Source of the DNA: Pollenia angustigena
Taxonomy: Eukaryota; Arthropoda; Insecta; Diptera; Polleniidae
Assembly (NCBI GenBank): GCA_930367215.1
Contig: OV884056.1
Location: 252,491,127 to 252,555,126 of the forward strand
Direction of reading: 5' to 3'
DNA: 64,000 nucleotides
Part shown: positions 10,842 to 22,769 of the stretch, one piece after another
Position numbering within the stretch: position 1 is the first letter of the stretch
Layout of the letters: every line of letters starts with the position of its first letter
Notes under the pieces: model-generated
Database searches by the model: none
What the model saw: only the letters and a program-made list of their open reading frames with translations
What the model was told of the DNA's origin: nothing
Translations under genes and position numbers: made by a program

Positions 10842-11208
10842 TGCACTCAATAAATAGAAACTGGGAATTATTTCCTTCCGAAGGTTACTTTATATTATAT
10901 TTAACATTTTTCATTTTTCGAATATATTCTATGAGCTAAATTTCAGTTATGTATTTTATAAAGCTTTTTTGTAATAGTTCTATTCCTACAATTTTTCAGA
11001 AATGACTTTATACACTACCAGACTATTATATTGCATTTTCTTTTTACATTTTACCTTAGCCTTCCTTTGGAAAGCAATGAGGAATATTGAATGTACAGAA
11101 AAATTTACAATTATTAGACACCAGCAGAATGTAAAGCTTTATAAAATACATAACTGAAATTTAGCTCATAGAATAAATTCGAAAAATGAAAAATGTTGCA
11201 CTCAATAA
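10842..11208. mobile_element. Foldback unit with 64-bp arms, flanked by TGCACTCAATAA direct repeats
   Basis: Arms 10903-10966 and 11134-11197 are near-perfect reverse complements (containing ATGAGCTAAATTTCAGTTAT and its complement), with a loop of about 167 bp. The 12-bp TGCACTCAATAA occurs at 10842-10853 and again at 11197-11208, touching the right arm. This is either a target-site-type duplication or a local duplication. Confidence 0.7.
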
Positions 11209-11682
11209 TTTATTTTAACTCCGTATCAAATCACATACGTTTGTATTTAAAAAGGATTGGAAATTCCGCATTGTAGAAAAAATACACACAGATGTAATAA
11301 ATTAAAAATATATAAAAATTAAAAAAATAATTTTCACTTTTGGCCAAAAAAAAAGGCAAACATTTCCTATAGTGCATGGGCACAAAATACAAGCTTATTT
11401 GCTTGTTGGCTTAACTTTAAAAAAAGTAGACTTTTTTACATTGACCATAACTTGCCATTGGCCAACTGGGAAATATGCTTAGAGGCTAGGACTCCCCTAC
11501 AATGACATTTGTAAAAGTTGCGATAACAAAGAAGAATATGGGTCAACGGAACAACTTCTTTGTCATTTCCCTCGCATTCGGAGACAAAGACTCAAACGGT
11601 TTCGTTAGAAAACACTTGAAAACAAAACCAGTATCTTTGACACTGATTTGGATTGGATCTAATACTTCATTAAATCAACCGG
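11209..11682. other. Spacer with a 62-codon ORF of unknown origin
   Basis: The + frame 11502-11690 (FFVISLAFGDKDSNGFVRKH region) looks protein-like in composition and runs into the first tandem unit, but I do not recognise it. It may be a decayed gene piece. Confidence 0.25.
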
Positions 11683-12310
11683 TAGTCTGAGTAATAGTTG
11701 AAATTATTGTGTCAAGTAAAAGAAGACGTCCGGGAGACAGTGGGACATGGTAACACAAGGGGAACTTATTGCTGGATCCACGTGGGCTATGCTTGATCGC
11801 GGCTGCCAATGGATTCTAACCTAATCTATATTGGAAATGTAAAAAAAAAATTTGAAATTTATTTAAAAATTTGCTGAAGTTTAATTAAATTTTAAATAAT
11901 TGCATTTCTACGCAACGAATTTAATGGTTTTTGTTTCTCGTTAATAAATTTGAGTTTTTGGTTAAGAGATCTTAAACCAAAAAACGTGTTAACCATTAGT
12001 CTGAGTAATAGTTGATATTATTGAGTCAAGTAAAAGAAGACGTCCGGGAGACAGTGGGACAGTGGTAACACAAGGGGAACTTATTGCTGGATCCACGTGG
12101 TCTATGCTTGATTGCGGCTGCCAATGGATTCTAACCTAATCTTTATTGGAAATTTAAAAAAAAAATTTGAAATTTATTTAAAAATTTCCTGAAGTTTAAT
12201 TAAATTTTAAATAATTGCATTTCTACGCAACGAATTTAATGGTTTTTGTTTCTCGTTAATAAATTTCAGTTTTTTGTTAAGAGATCTAAAACCAAAAAAC
12301 GTGATAACCA
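11683..12310 (+). repeat. 314-bp tandem duplication, two copies
   Basis: Copy 1 (11683-11996) and copy 2 (11997-12310) both start TAGTCTGAGTAATAGTTGA, share AAGACGTCCGGGAGACAGTG and GGGGAACTTATTGCTGGATC, and end near AAAACGTG..AACCATTA. They differ by roughly a dozen substitutions or single-base indels, so the event is fairly recent. I do not recognise the unit as a named element. Confidence 0.92.
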
Positions 12311-12311
12311 T

Positions 12312-13124
12312 TAATCATTTTCATTGGAATTTCTAAGTTTTTCTTAGAAAAATTACTACACAAACAACATGTACCAGAAAGAAAGAAGGAAAAAATATTT
12401 GTACATCATAAATAATATATACATTTATACATACATACATATGTATATAAATATATTGTCATATAATAGACTAGTAGCTTGTGAGTGTTTTTCAATAATT
12501 GGATTGAAGTGATATATCACTACAGAGTTTTATAGCTCTTGTTTATTACAAACTCAAGGTTTCTCTAATATATTAACAAAATTTATTTTTACCCACAAAT
12601 GTGTAATTGGCCATAAAAAATCTATTTAGCTTAACATAATGTTAACACGTATTTTATAGGGCATATAATATAAATAATAAAAAAGTTTTTCTTAAACTTA
12701 AATTCTATTAAATTTAACATTTTAAGCGTTTAGCCTTCACTTGAATAGTCCTGCACAGTTAACGACCACAAGAACAACAAAAAAAAAAAAAAAAAAAACT
12801 TTCAATTTTCCCATTACTATAACAATGGCGGAGATTATGCGGTTTCTAAAGTATAACATCTTTTGAGGTCAATCAGCAATTAACGATGCAAATTGATAGT
12901 GTACTACAGCTTAAACAGTATGTTGAGTACAAGTACACTTCTAGTAAAATATCTACAAGATATAATTGTTCTCTTACTGCATTTTCTATAGCTACAACAG
13001 CGCTAAATTATCATTGAAAATCAACCTCAACACACAGTCAAATAGATAAGAACCCATGCAAAATTAACTTCGAAATGTGTAGTCAGCCACAAACGTGGCA
13101 AATGCTCAATTAGTTTTCATTTAG
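12312..13124. other. Spacer with TACATA microsatellite and poly(A)
   Basis: A CATACATACATA-type microsatellite lies near 12425-12450 and an A20 tract near 12779-12800. No gene seen. Confidence 0.5.
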
Positions 13125-13197
13125 GTGCTTTTTTTGTTTTGTTTTTTTTTTTGCTTCTCCACGTTTTGTTTCTTTTTTTCTACGTATTATTCTTCAG

Positions 13198-13325
13198 AAT
13201 TCCAAGGTGGTTGGTTGGTTACTTATCATAGTGGGCCTGGTCTTGTGGAAAATAAGGTGAAACTCATACCGAAAAAAGAGAATGAAATATTTGAATTCAA
13301 AGTTATTGAACCACACGTAAAGTAA
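13198..13325 (+). other. Possible terminal exon, 41 codons
   Basis: A long polypyrimidine tract (13130-13190) ends in TTCTTCAG at 13190-13197, like a 3' splice site. It is followed by an open frame FQGGWLVTYHSGPGLVENKV then KLIPKKENEIFEFKVIEPHV and K, ending at TAA 13323-13325. Codon composition is unlike the surrounding AT-rich DNA. I do not recognise the protein. It could be a host exon, a gene-capture fragment in a transposon, or chance. Confidence 0.3.
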
Positions 13326-13829
13326 ATCGCACTTATGTAGAAAGTGGCGCAGCTGAGTGTTGATATATCGGGCAGAGTTTTGAAAGAAAATATAATTTTT
13401 GGGAAATCATATTAAAACAAAGACAAATTTATCAAATTATCAATTTATTATTAACCATTTTAGGTCCTGTCTCTTGAGAACCTTCAGATTTTCAGAAATT
13501 CATTATAAAGGGTGGTCCAACCATTTTTCACGATGTTTTTTATTTAATTAATTAATTTTTTAATTAATTAATTTATTTCATTTATTTGGAACTTCTACAA
13601 CAAAACATTGGTTTTAGTGAGTAGGAATCTGAAGATGTTATGACCAAAGTATTTATCAATAACATAAAAATATACAAATTAATAACATAAAACAGGTACA
13701 TTATTTTAACAATTGATATGTTATTATAAAATATAACAAAAGTGAAAAAAAAGAATAGTGAAATACATATTTATATATGAAAACAATATTGAGAGCGATA
13801 ATAATAATAACGTTAGTTATTTATGAATA
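13326..13829. other. AT-rich spacer, possible LINE 3' flank
   Basis: Contains a TTAATTAATTAA-type stretch at 13540-13580. The right part may be LINE 3' untranslated sequence. Confidence 0.35.
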
Positions 13830-15165
13830 AAATGTAAATAACTGTTGCTTGAAATGCAGGGCGCTGCTGGGTTCTTTAATTGTTGGGGGAAGACTGTTCC
13901 AGAGACGTATTGTAGTTTTAAAATTGCCATTCTGAAACTAGCGTGCGGTGTCTTAATTGAATAAAATTCTTATTCTTTCCGAGGCGACTAAAATTTAGAC
14001 GATTATAGAGATAATTTGGTTCACGAGTGGTTATAATTTTATGGAGCTAAACAAGAGTTCGTATTTTCAACTAGTCTTCAAATAGCAGCCCGTATATTTT
14101 TTTTGAAAACGGGGTACTATTTATATTAATATAATTGCCATCACTAACATAATTTTTTATGCCATAAACATATCTCGTAATGTTGTTAAAAGCTACCTTC
14201 AACTTATGTTTGCTATTTGAATCACAACTTGCAAAGATCTCACATCCATAGGTAAGGACTGGTGTTAGATATGTTTTCGCAATTAGTACTCGAATCTTCA
14301 TTGGTGTTACACATTGTCTTTGCCATAGTGTTCTAAGTATTGAGTAAGTTCTGCCACAAGCAAATGTTACATGATCTGACCAAGATTTTTTGCCTTATCA
14401 ACTATTTCAATTTGTTGGTCGTTGATACAAATAGGACGTTGATCTATTTTCTGGGTTCTCCTTCGCATTATAATACATTTAGATTTTGAAGGATTTAAAC
14501 TTAAACCATTTATATCTGCCCAATGCGCAACACGTTTGAGGTCTTCATTCAACTTGGCAGTACATGCCTCCATGTTTTGTTTTTTTGTGCTTATATATAA
14601 TTGGATGTCGTCAGCATACAATCTGATACGGCAATGGTGTAACTTATCATGTAAATGGAACCTTGGGGAACGCCCCTAATAATTGGCAGAAACTCTGAAG
14701 ATGTCAAACTTTTAGTTTCAACATACTGTATGCGACCTTCAAGGTAAGACGATATCAATTTAACCGAAGTTACTGCAAAATTGATAATTTTTTCAAGTTC
14801 TTGAGCTAAAATTGTATGGTCCACTGTATCAAATGCCTTTGAATGGTCTAACAATATAAGCATTACTAAACAGCCATCATCCACTTCCTTTCTAATATCT
14901 TCGGAAACATCAGTCAGAACAGTAATGCAGCTATGGTTAGCTCGGAATCCAGATTGTTTTTCAGTAAGTAGATTGTTATTATTTATATATTGAACTATCT
15001 GCATACGTAAAAGTTTTTCAAATGCCTTTGACAGATATGGTAAAATATCAACTGGCCTGTATTCAGTCGCAGATTTTGGTATTGGTAGAATTTTGGCTTT
15101 CTTCCATCTTAGCGGATAACTGCTTTTTGTTATTATTGTGTTGAAAATGTACGTTATATTGCTTA
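13830..15165 (-). mobile_element. Jockey-group LINE, RT to C-terminus, with internal deletion
   Basis: Minus-strand frames give, in order, ITKSSYPLRWKKAKILPIPK and YRPVDILPYLSKAFEKLL, then TEKQSGFRANHSCITVLTDV, motif A LDHSKAFDTVDHTIL, motif B IIRGVPQGSI, motif C LYADDIQLY, NGLSLNPSKSKCIIM, and the C-terminal domain (IAKTYLTPVLTYGCEIF, then NYLYNRLNFSRL). Roughly 90 bp between motif B and YADD are deleted and the frame shifts, so the product is dead. The 5' end meets the mariner remnant at about 15165. Assignment to the Jockey/CR1 side of APE-type LINEs comes from motif wording; the exact clade is open. Confidence 0.85.
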
Positions 15166-15690
15166 TTGTGAGTCACACCTTTTTTGCCCAGCTAAAATTG
15201 ACATTTGTTCGTTTCAGTGTTTGACAAATTCAACCATGAAGAGGTACACAATTGAGCAGCGCCTAAAGATTGTTGAAGCCTTTTACGAAAGTGGGCGTTT
15301 AAATATTAATGCATTTCGTGCACTTCGTGATTTTTTTGGTTGGCATTATAGTTTCGTCAACAAGCAAAACCGCCGCAATTGGACAAATTAGAATCCTCGA
15401 ATGATTGTTAAAAAGCCGACGCAGTTACCTTGAACGGTGTTCGCTATCGCGAGATGATAACGGATTTCTTGTGGCCAGACATTGAGGGTATCTGGATACC
15501 TGGACGCTATGTGGTTTCAACAGGTTGGTGCCACTTGCCACACAGCATACGAAACAATGGCTCTTTTGCGCGAGAAACTCAATATCACATCGTGGCGATG
15601 TTAATTTGCCGCCACGATCATGTGAATTGACACCTTTGGACTTCTTTCTTTGGAGATGTTTAAAGGATGAGATAATTAGGCATATTAACG
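15166..15690 (+). pseudogene. Mariner (DD41D-like) transposase remnant
   Basis: Starting ATG at 15236: MKRYTIEQRLKIVEAFYESG, the N-terminal helix-turn-helix start. After a large internal deletion it joins FVNKQNRRNW and then, frameshifted, VTLNGVRYREMITDFLWPDI, MWFQQVGATCHTAYETM and NLPPRSCELTPLDFFLW. The second catalytic Asp is Val here (QQV where QQD is expected). At least two stops and two shifts make it a pseudogene. The family moves by cut-and-paste into TA sites. Its 3' end abuts a MITE end at about 15691. Confidence 0.8.
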
Positions 15691-15790
15691 AAATAATATG
15701 GTTATATTAAACATAATATGTTTAAAATTTTCTTTAAAAATAGTTTTGTTAGATGTGACCATATTTAAGCATGTTTTTTCTTTGCGTGCA
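15691..15790. mobile_element. Single end of the CGCAGAGAAAAAACATG-family MITE
   Basis: Matches the right half of the element at 37155-37567 (TAAACATAATATGTTTAAA, GTGACCATATTTAA, ending CATGTTTTTTCTTTGCGTG). The left end is missing. Confidence 0.7.
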
Positions 15791-17992
15791 TGCAAACCAT
15801 GCATTTAATACTCCTCTATTCAAAGATCGTGAAAATAATAATTGGAGATATCAGGGCTTTCTAAATTATTTTTTCATTTGAAAAAGGAAACGGTGCCAAT
15901 AATTTTTCCACGTCATGTGACTTTTTGTCGAACCAAGCGCATATTTTTTTCGCGCATAGTTAATTAGTGCCTTTTTCTTAAGTTTTAGTTGACTTCAGAT
16001 GTTCATCCTTCGAAATTACACTGCACTGTTCTTACGTTTGCCGAAGCACCAGTTTAAGCTTTAATTTGTGCAGACGATTAGTGAGAAATTGATGCTGTTC
16101 TGAGAACAGCACTCTTATCCGCACGCTGCTGAAAGGGCACTGTTAGTAAGGCCTTTCATATTTCGTAGTTTGACTCATTCCGTAAAAAATTAGATACCAC
16201 ATTTTGGCTTGTTTTGATTCGTTCAGAAATTTTGTGGATCGATTATCCAGATTCCTTATAAGTTAATTTTTTTTTCAGCTTGTGTTAGATTTTTCCTCGA
16301 ACTATTTAAAAAGAAAAATTTCACTAAAATAGCTTATTGCACTTGCTCACTAAGAAAACTAAAATTATTGCGAGCTGCCCTAATAAAGTGACGCAAATAA
16401 TAAAGACGATTTTGGTCAATCGCACAACCAAATGAGTAAACAAAGACTCCTTTAAAACACAAAACAAACCACCGATAATTGTTTGCAAATATCGGAGAGA
16501 ATTGCAGTTGTACAAAGTATGAAGGGGGGTCCTATTTACGTGGCGGGGAGTGTATATATAATAAAATCACAGAATAAATATCTGGAACAATTTTTTCTTA
16601 TGTTTTGTTTTGACACAATTTTCCTTAAAAGCAAATTGAAATGAAAATGTATTTTAAATCAGTGATCGAAAATAAACAATGCATTATTAAACGTTTGGCT
16701 CACACACCCAAGAAATATATCCTTTTTTTAGTGATTGTGTAGACGAACACAGCCCTAAATACCGTTCGTAACCATTTTCAAGAAAGAGCCGAACATTATA
16801 TAATGTTCTATGAAAGTAAATTTTCGTTTTTTCGTCACTTGTCTTTTTGCTTTTCTAAATCTATAAAAATAATATACTAAATGGCTTTCAAGTCAAACAT
16901 TATCTTTTAATCAACTTTGGATGTTAACCTCTGTTCTTTAGCAGCTCCGATAATGTGTTTTTTTCTCTAGAATTGAGTTTAAAATTCTCCTGTATGCGGC
17001 TGACGATTAGATTTGTCCATAATAACTAAAACTAAATGTTAATGTAATTTTTTCGTGCAATATGTGTGGTTCAAATATAGCATAAATTTGGTCTCTTTTA
17101 GGATAAAAAAGAAGAAAACCGTAAAACAAATTCATTGTATTAACACTCTGTCATAACAACAAAATTGTCCAAATTGAAAGGCAACCAAAATGCGGTCGAT
17201 AAGCAAACCAAACGCGACACTAAATACTGTCGAGGAAATGAATAAATTAATTTTAAAGCTGCACTCGCTGTAATGCAATCATGAGCATCATCAACATTCG
17301 TTGATTGAGGAAATGTAAGTAAATCTCGTAACTAGTTTAAGCACACACCGACTCATACACCTTTAAAACATTCCATGTATACCTATATGAAACAAGCCAC
17401 TAGACATACTCTATTACAAAAACTACTACAATTATACCTTAGCACTTACTCACTTACTCACTCTTCTTTACCCTCACATTCATTTCGCGCAACATAAGAG
17501 GGGCAAATATAAATGAAAGAAGATACTCGAGTTAAATGCTGCCATTTTAGCAGCATGAAATTATGTTGAATTCATTTTATCCTTATGCATACACGAGCCC
17601 AAAGAATAAAACAACTAAAATGCAATACAAAGAGGAGTACAGTACAATATAAGAATGGTGAAAAAAGTGCAGCTTGGCATCTATAAAAAAAAAACATCTT
17701 TTGTATTGAGTCAAGTGGCGGCAGCACATTGAGAATGCGTTGAATTGCGAAAATTAATATTTTCACGAGCTGTTGAGAAAGATAAACTTTTTTTTATAAT
17801 CTATTTTATTCGCAGTTAGTTAAATATATTTTAAACCATTCACTTGTCGTGATTTTCAAGTCGTTGTTTAATTCTACTATAGATTTTGTGTGCGTTTTTT
17901 TTTAGTTTTATTTCGTAAATCTAAACAAAACCACTATTTTAACTTAATAACCGTTTTGCTGGTACTAGTATTTTTGTTATATTTTTTCGCTA
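15791..17992. other. Spacer without supported features
   Basis: Mixed AT-rich sequence with no motif I can tie to a known element. A slightly GC-richer GGGGGGTCC..GTGGCGGGGAG patch lies near 16526-16550. Confidence 0.4.
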
Positions 17993-18138
17993 CAGTATAA
18001 TCTCTTATGAAAGGATGCTAAAAGGACCTTTAAAAGGTGTCCTTACAAGGGAGAATTGATTGCTTTCTTTCAGAGCGCTGCCGGAAACAGAGAACATGTT
18101 CCGTAGTAAGAAGGCGTCCGTTAAGGGAGTGTACACTG
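17993..18138. mobile_element. 146-bp pogo-like MITE
   Basis: The left end CAGTATAATCTCTTATGAAA and the right end in reverse, CAGTGTACACTCCCTTAACG, share the CAGTRTA..CTC..TTA layout of pogo/Tigger-type ends. The left flank is TA. The right flank is TC, perhaps mutated. The interior contains an AAGGACCTTT/AAAGGTGTCCTT inverted repeat. Confidence 0.5.
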
Positions 18139-20157
18139 TCTTTTGCAACATAATTCAATAGTTTTAATATAAAATGTCTGAATGTTTGTTTGAAAGAAGA
18201 TTTAAAGACAGTCGTAAAGTACAACGTAGTCACTATCTGTAAACTGTTGGTTTCTTAAGTGCACAGTGGGATAAGGGATAAAATCTATGGTAAGACTTTT
18301 TTCCAGTAATATTTTTTTAAAGCTAAGGTTAGTCTTAGAAGAAGAAATATCATATAACTAAGAGAGAATTATTCTCTGTCAATATGGGAATGTAGCTTAT
18401 GTCGTACATTGAAGTTTCGAAATACCCTCAGTTTTGTTGAAGCAAAAAAAAATCGCCTTAAGTCTGTATATTATCGTTTTAGTAACAACTTAAAAAGAGG
18501 CTTAAAGTTAATGTTGAAAGAAATTATTAAATATTTAAGATTTTATATTTTTTTACTTTTTATAACTTAATTTTTTCTAATATTGACTTAAGCTACTCTT
18601 TCATATGACCACAGAAATAATAAACAAAATGGAAACACTTTAAATTTAATTTAAGTTAATATTCATTTGGAGTCATCCTAAAACTTATTTCAATTAACTT
18701 ATAGACACAATTCATTTAAAGAAAATCGTGTTGTTTTCCTAATTTATCAGACGTTTGTCACTTAAGCGTATTTGTGGAGTAAACCTACAGCAAATTTGGA
18801 GTCTTCGGACAGCTTGGTTTTTAAGAATTTTAAATTGAGTTATATTTCTATAGGGCACGGATATCTTTAATTTTTTTCAAACAGTTTCATAGTGTTTACA
18901 CTTTTTATATTTCCTTTATATTTTAACAATTTAGTGTAATTTTTTATCTCTTCTTTTCTTTTCCGCTACTTCTTTTGCTTTGAAACACTTAGGTGGCATC
19001 ACGTCCACAGCTCGCGTACGCATACAAAGTAACTTAATGTTACAAGGCTGGCTAAGGAATGAATGAATGTATAAACGAATGACTGAATGAATAGATACCT
19101 CAAAAACCAAAGGAAAAAAGATGGTTGTAGTTGAAAAAACAAAAGTATTCTACAATTGTAACGATGTTGTCGTCTACATTTCACATACCAACACAAACAC
19201 ACACACAAACATATGAATACAAATACAATAAAATATAAAAACGGTTCAGGATGTACGAGTACATAAAATGAAAATACATAAATTTTTCAACGATTTGAAA
19301 ACCGCATTTTATAATTGAATCACGTACATTTTAGAATGACACTTTGTGTGCCATTCTAAAAGCAAAGAAGAAAAAAAAACGTTGCATACATACAGGCAAC
19401 ATTTGCTCGTAGTTGTATTGGGCCCTATAGAATAAATGTTTTGTTACACTCGTATATGGAATGTAGATGTGAGTTGATCGGTATGTGTGTGAGTCAGTGT
19501 ATGTGCTGGAATGTCATTATATTGGAAAAAACGTTATTCAAAGTACTTTAATACTCAAAGGACACGGTGAAAAATTAACTCAAATATTGAATGTTAAGAA
19601 ATTGTAATGTTTTGTTCACGTTATTGTCATTCATTTTTCTTGAGTATCGAAATTTCGAAAATAAAAATAATACTTATTAACAACTATTGGCCCCTCTATT
19701 GGTACTCTCGTGAAAATTATTTTTTATTTTGTAGAATAAAACGAGTCATATCGTCATAATGTCCTAAATAATATTATACAATTGTTTAAAAAAATACTGT
19801 TGTGTTTCAAACAAAATAAAAATTTTAATACTGTGTTTATTGATTCGTCATAACTGAACAATCAAATCTAAGTTATAAGCGGTTTCTCGTAGCATTCATA
19901 TATATTTCTTGTAATAATTTTAAGACATATGACCTTACAACTTTAAGACTACCTTGTGAATACCCCAATTATTTATTTATTTCTTATGAAGTGCTTAATA
20001 CTCGACTTATCCCAAAAGTATATCAATAGTATAATGTGTCCAACAATTTAGGTATAATTTTAATAGTAAAATTAGTTAGTTAATAAAAGAGTTTTTTTTT
20101 TAACATTCAAAATATATTTATTTCAGTTTATTACAAATTGGTTCCGGTAAAAAATTA
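18139..20157. other. Spacer with microsatellites
   Basis: A GAATGAATGAATG-type tract near 19055-19090 and a (CA)n tract near 19195-19210. A short hairpin is listed separately. Confidence 0.4.
19329..19361. repeat. 14-bp stem hairpin, 5-nt loop
   Basis: TTTTAGAATGACAC and GTGCCATTCTAAAA form a stem with one mismatch around the loop TTTGT. Confidence 0.7.
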
Positions 20158-20450
20158 AAAATATGAAGTGACCCGACTACTGGCTCGGCACGCTCAAAAA
20201 CCCAACAAAAAGTAGTCTAAAGTGGTCAAATCGCGAGATCTTGGTGGCCAATTCACTCCTCCTCTAGGAGAAATAATGCTATTTTCGAACTTTTACGCAT
20301 TCAAAATATGCGTCAAGTAGCACAATCCTGTCGAAACCACATATTCTCTTCGTCTAAATCATCAATTTTCCACCACAAAAAGCTTCTGATTATCTCTCTG
20401 TAGCGATTTCTATTAACCGGAGATACCTCAAATTTGGACACCCTTTACAA
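20158..20450 (-). pseudogene. Mariner transposase remnant, catalytic region
   Basis: Read on minus: NRNRYREIIRSFLWWKIDDL then DEENMWFRQDCAT and a stop, then after a shift ISPRGGVNWPPRSRDLTTLD with YFLLGF. This equals the second and third catalytic Asp regions of the same mariner group as the other remnants in this window. Several stops and shifts are present, and no TIR was found. Confidence 0.75.
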
Positions 20451-22441
20451 GAATATAGATAATATAGGAAAATGTCGCCTTAATGTAAGTTATGTTTCTT
20501 ATATATATTATATCCTGTAGTTCTTGTAAGGAGCATAGGGCCACAACAAACAAAGTTATGTTTCATTACAAATATATAACTTCAAAACTTTTATCTAAGA
20601 CGATTAAAATGTATCAATTGAGCTGAGTTAACAGTAAATTATTTTACAGGTACCAACTGGATGATCTATGGTCTGCCTACGAATATTTATTAGCTTCATT
20701 TATTTTACAGAAAATATTATTAAACGTTTTAAATCATTGGTGAGTACATAGCAATATGCAAGGAACTTTTTACCTTCTTTGAAAAGGATCCACTCACCTT
20801 GAAAGGATTACGATATCAGAATATTTTGCCAACTTTTTTTTAGTAAGATTGTTATTGTTAGGAATACGATTTGCGATCTTAACATGAGAGTGATGTCAGA
20901 CATGAATTTATTGAGAACGAAAATACGGCGATAAATAATTTTTAGAAATTTTAAAAGAATTTGGCCACTAAAATGCATTTTGATTATTTTGATATTTGGA
21001 GGATAAATATAAAGAGATTTTGAAAGTGGTTTCAGTAATAAGAATTGTTTACGAGAAAGCGACTTATAAGGGCACCTTGTCCGATCCTAGCATTAGGGTT
21101 GCCAAAGGCCTATACACAGGAAAACTGTTAAACGGAAAAGAACAGCTTATGACGTTTTTTTTGGGTAATATTTTGCATTTATTCTCCTTTTTGCATTTCT
21201 TTTTGTTTTGTTCTAAAAAATAAATGTTATTTTAAAAGTGTAACGCGTTCATTTATAATGATGTTCATGATGTTAAAGGTAGAAGTACATAACACGCGTT
21301 AATTCGTCGATGAGTATCGTGCGTTTAAAAACTTTAGCGCATGAAAAATAGCAAGTCACACAACCCGCGTTATAAAGTCCTTTTCAGCTATTTTTTTATT
21401 CGTTTAACACTTTTCTTATAGAATCTAATGTTTCAGTTCTTTTTTTTTATACAATGCTTTATGTTTTATAACGTTTTTCCCTCCATGGTTCACAATTTTG
21501 TCAAATTATTCTCTTTTACTGTCAGCTGCTTACTCGTCAAAATTACGCAGGGCGTTAAAAAGTTCGTTAACCAACTTTCTGCCGCAAACGCGTCAAAAGG
21601 TTTTTTGTGTAACTTGTTGTATGAAAAAACACTAGTTTAACTTTTTTTGCTTTATACGTCTAACTTAAGTTGCATGATTAACAGTCGGTTTTGTTATTAT
21701 TTCTGAAAAATTTTTTTTATAGTTCTTCTAAATTTTAAACGCTTATTGTACGTCACTGTTTAATGCCGAAACTTGTGTTCATTTGGTAACGATGATACAC
21801 TTAAAAAAAAAAAAAAAATAAAACTCCATTAATTTCAGTAGTTGCTACACATTGACTGTCATATAATTGCCTGATGGACGTTAGTTTTAGTCTGCCTTTC
21901 AGGCTACGATACTTTCTACTTTCTCACAGTCAGACTTGTGGGCGGACCACATTAAGGGTACTTAATACTACTATTCTTTGTATTAAAATATGTCAAAAAC
22001 TCAAGTATCATATGAAGGTGTGATCATATGAATGCAATGTGTTATGAAAACGACAAGTATTACGCAAAAAAAAACCCCAAGCGACTTCATCACTTGTTTA
22101 TATTTTAATAATAATTTTCGTTTCTGCAAATAAAACTAATAATTCTTGTGTGATGGTGTGATTTTTTGACAGTTGAAACAAAATTCATTTAGATTTCTAT
22201 CTAATAAACTATAATGGAATACGTAATGTTTGTGTGATTGTGTAAAGTACCCTTTACCAGGGGATACTTGATGTAAACCGGAAGCAATGGGCTGCTTAAG
22301 AAATTCAGAGCACAGGAATCGCTTTTTGTCATCCCTAAGTAGACAACGGACATATAACTTTCCGCACAAGTGAGGCTCTGTGAGAGGCCTCCTATTGACA
22401 TTTGTTCCTCTTAGGATCAGCAAGACATAAAATAATAAATA
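20451..22441. other. Spacer with one splice-flanked open block
   Basis: At 20650-20739 a 90-bp block lies between TTATTTTACAG and GTGAGT and is open (YQLDDLWSAYEYLLASFILQ), which looks like an internal exon but is not recognised. A GC-richer patch at 22240-22420 has overlapping minus-strand frames of unknown meaning. Confidence 0.25.
20996..21223 (+). other. 75-codon ORF, unidentified, possibly a gene fragment
   Basis: The frame contains VIRIVYEKATYKGTLSDPSI and RVAKGLYTGKLLNGKEQLMT, protein-like in composition compared with its surroundings. A TGGTTTCAG acceptor-like site is at 21027-21035 and a GTAATA donor-like site at 21165. Its reading phase does not join the block at 20650-20739. Not recognised. 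Confidence 0.25.
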
Positions 22442-22769
22442 CAGTAGAATCCCGATTATTCGTAATCGCAAGGGACCGGCCATTTCTTACGAATTAAAGG
22501 GGTTTTCGATTTAGCGGGGTTTCGAATAAACGGGGTTAAAATAAAATAAATACGAATTAACGGGGTTTTTCAATTTATATATCACAACGATAAAAAACAG
22601 TTGTTAAAAATAAAATATATAAAAATTATATACAAAAATTATTCATGTAACAAACTGATCTTAAGAAAATAAACACACACACAAGCAAAAACTCACGCAA
22701 AAAATAGCGCTAAACAAAAAATCATTCTTTCCATGTTTCTGTTGTTTTTATTACGAATTATAGGTGGTA

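Noticed and set aside
20650..21164. Joining the two coding-like blocks as consecutive exons
   Set aside because: The first ends with two leftover bases and the second needs one, so the reading frame would break.
22136..22483. 115-codon minus ORF as a gene
   Set aside because: The start overlaps the pogo-like terminus and two overlapping frames are equally open; no recognised domain.
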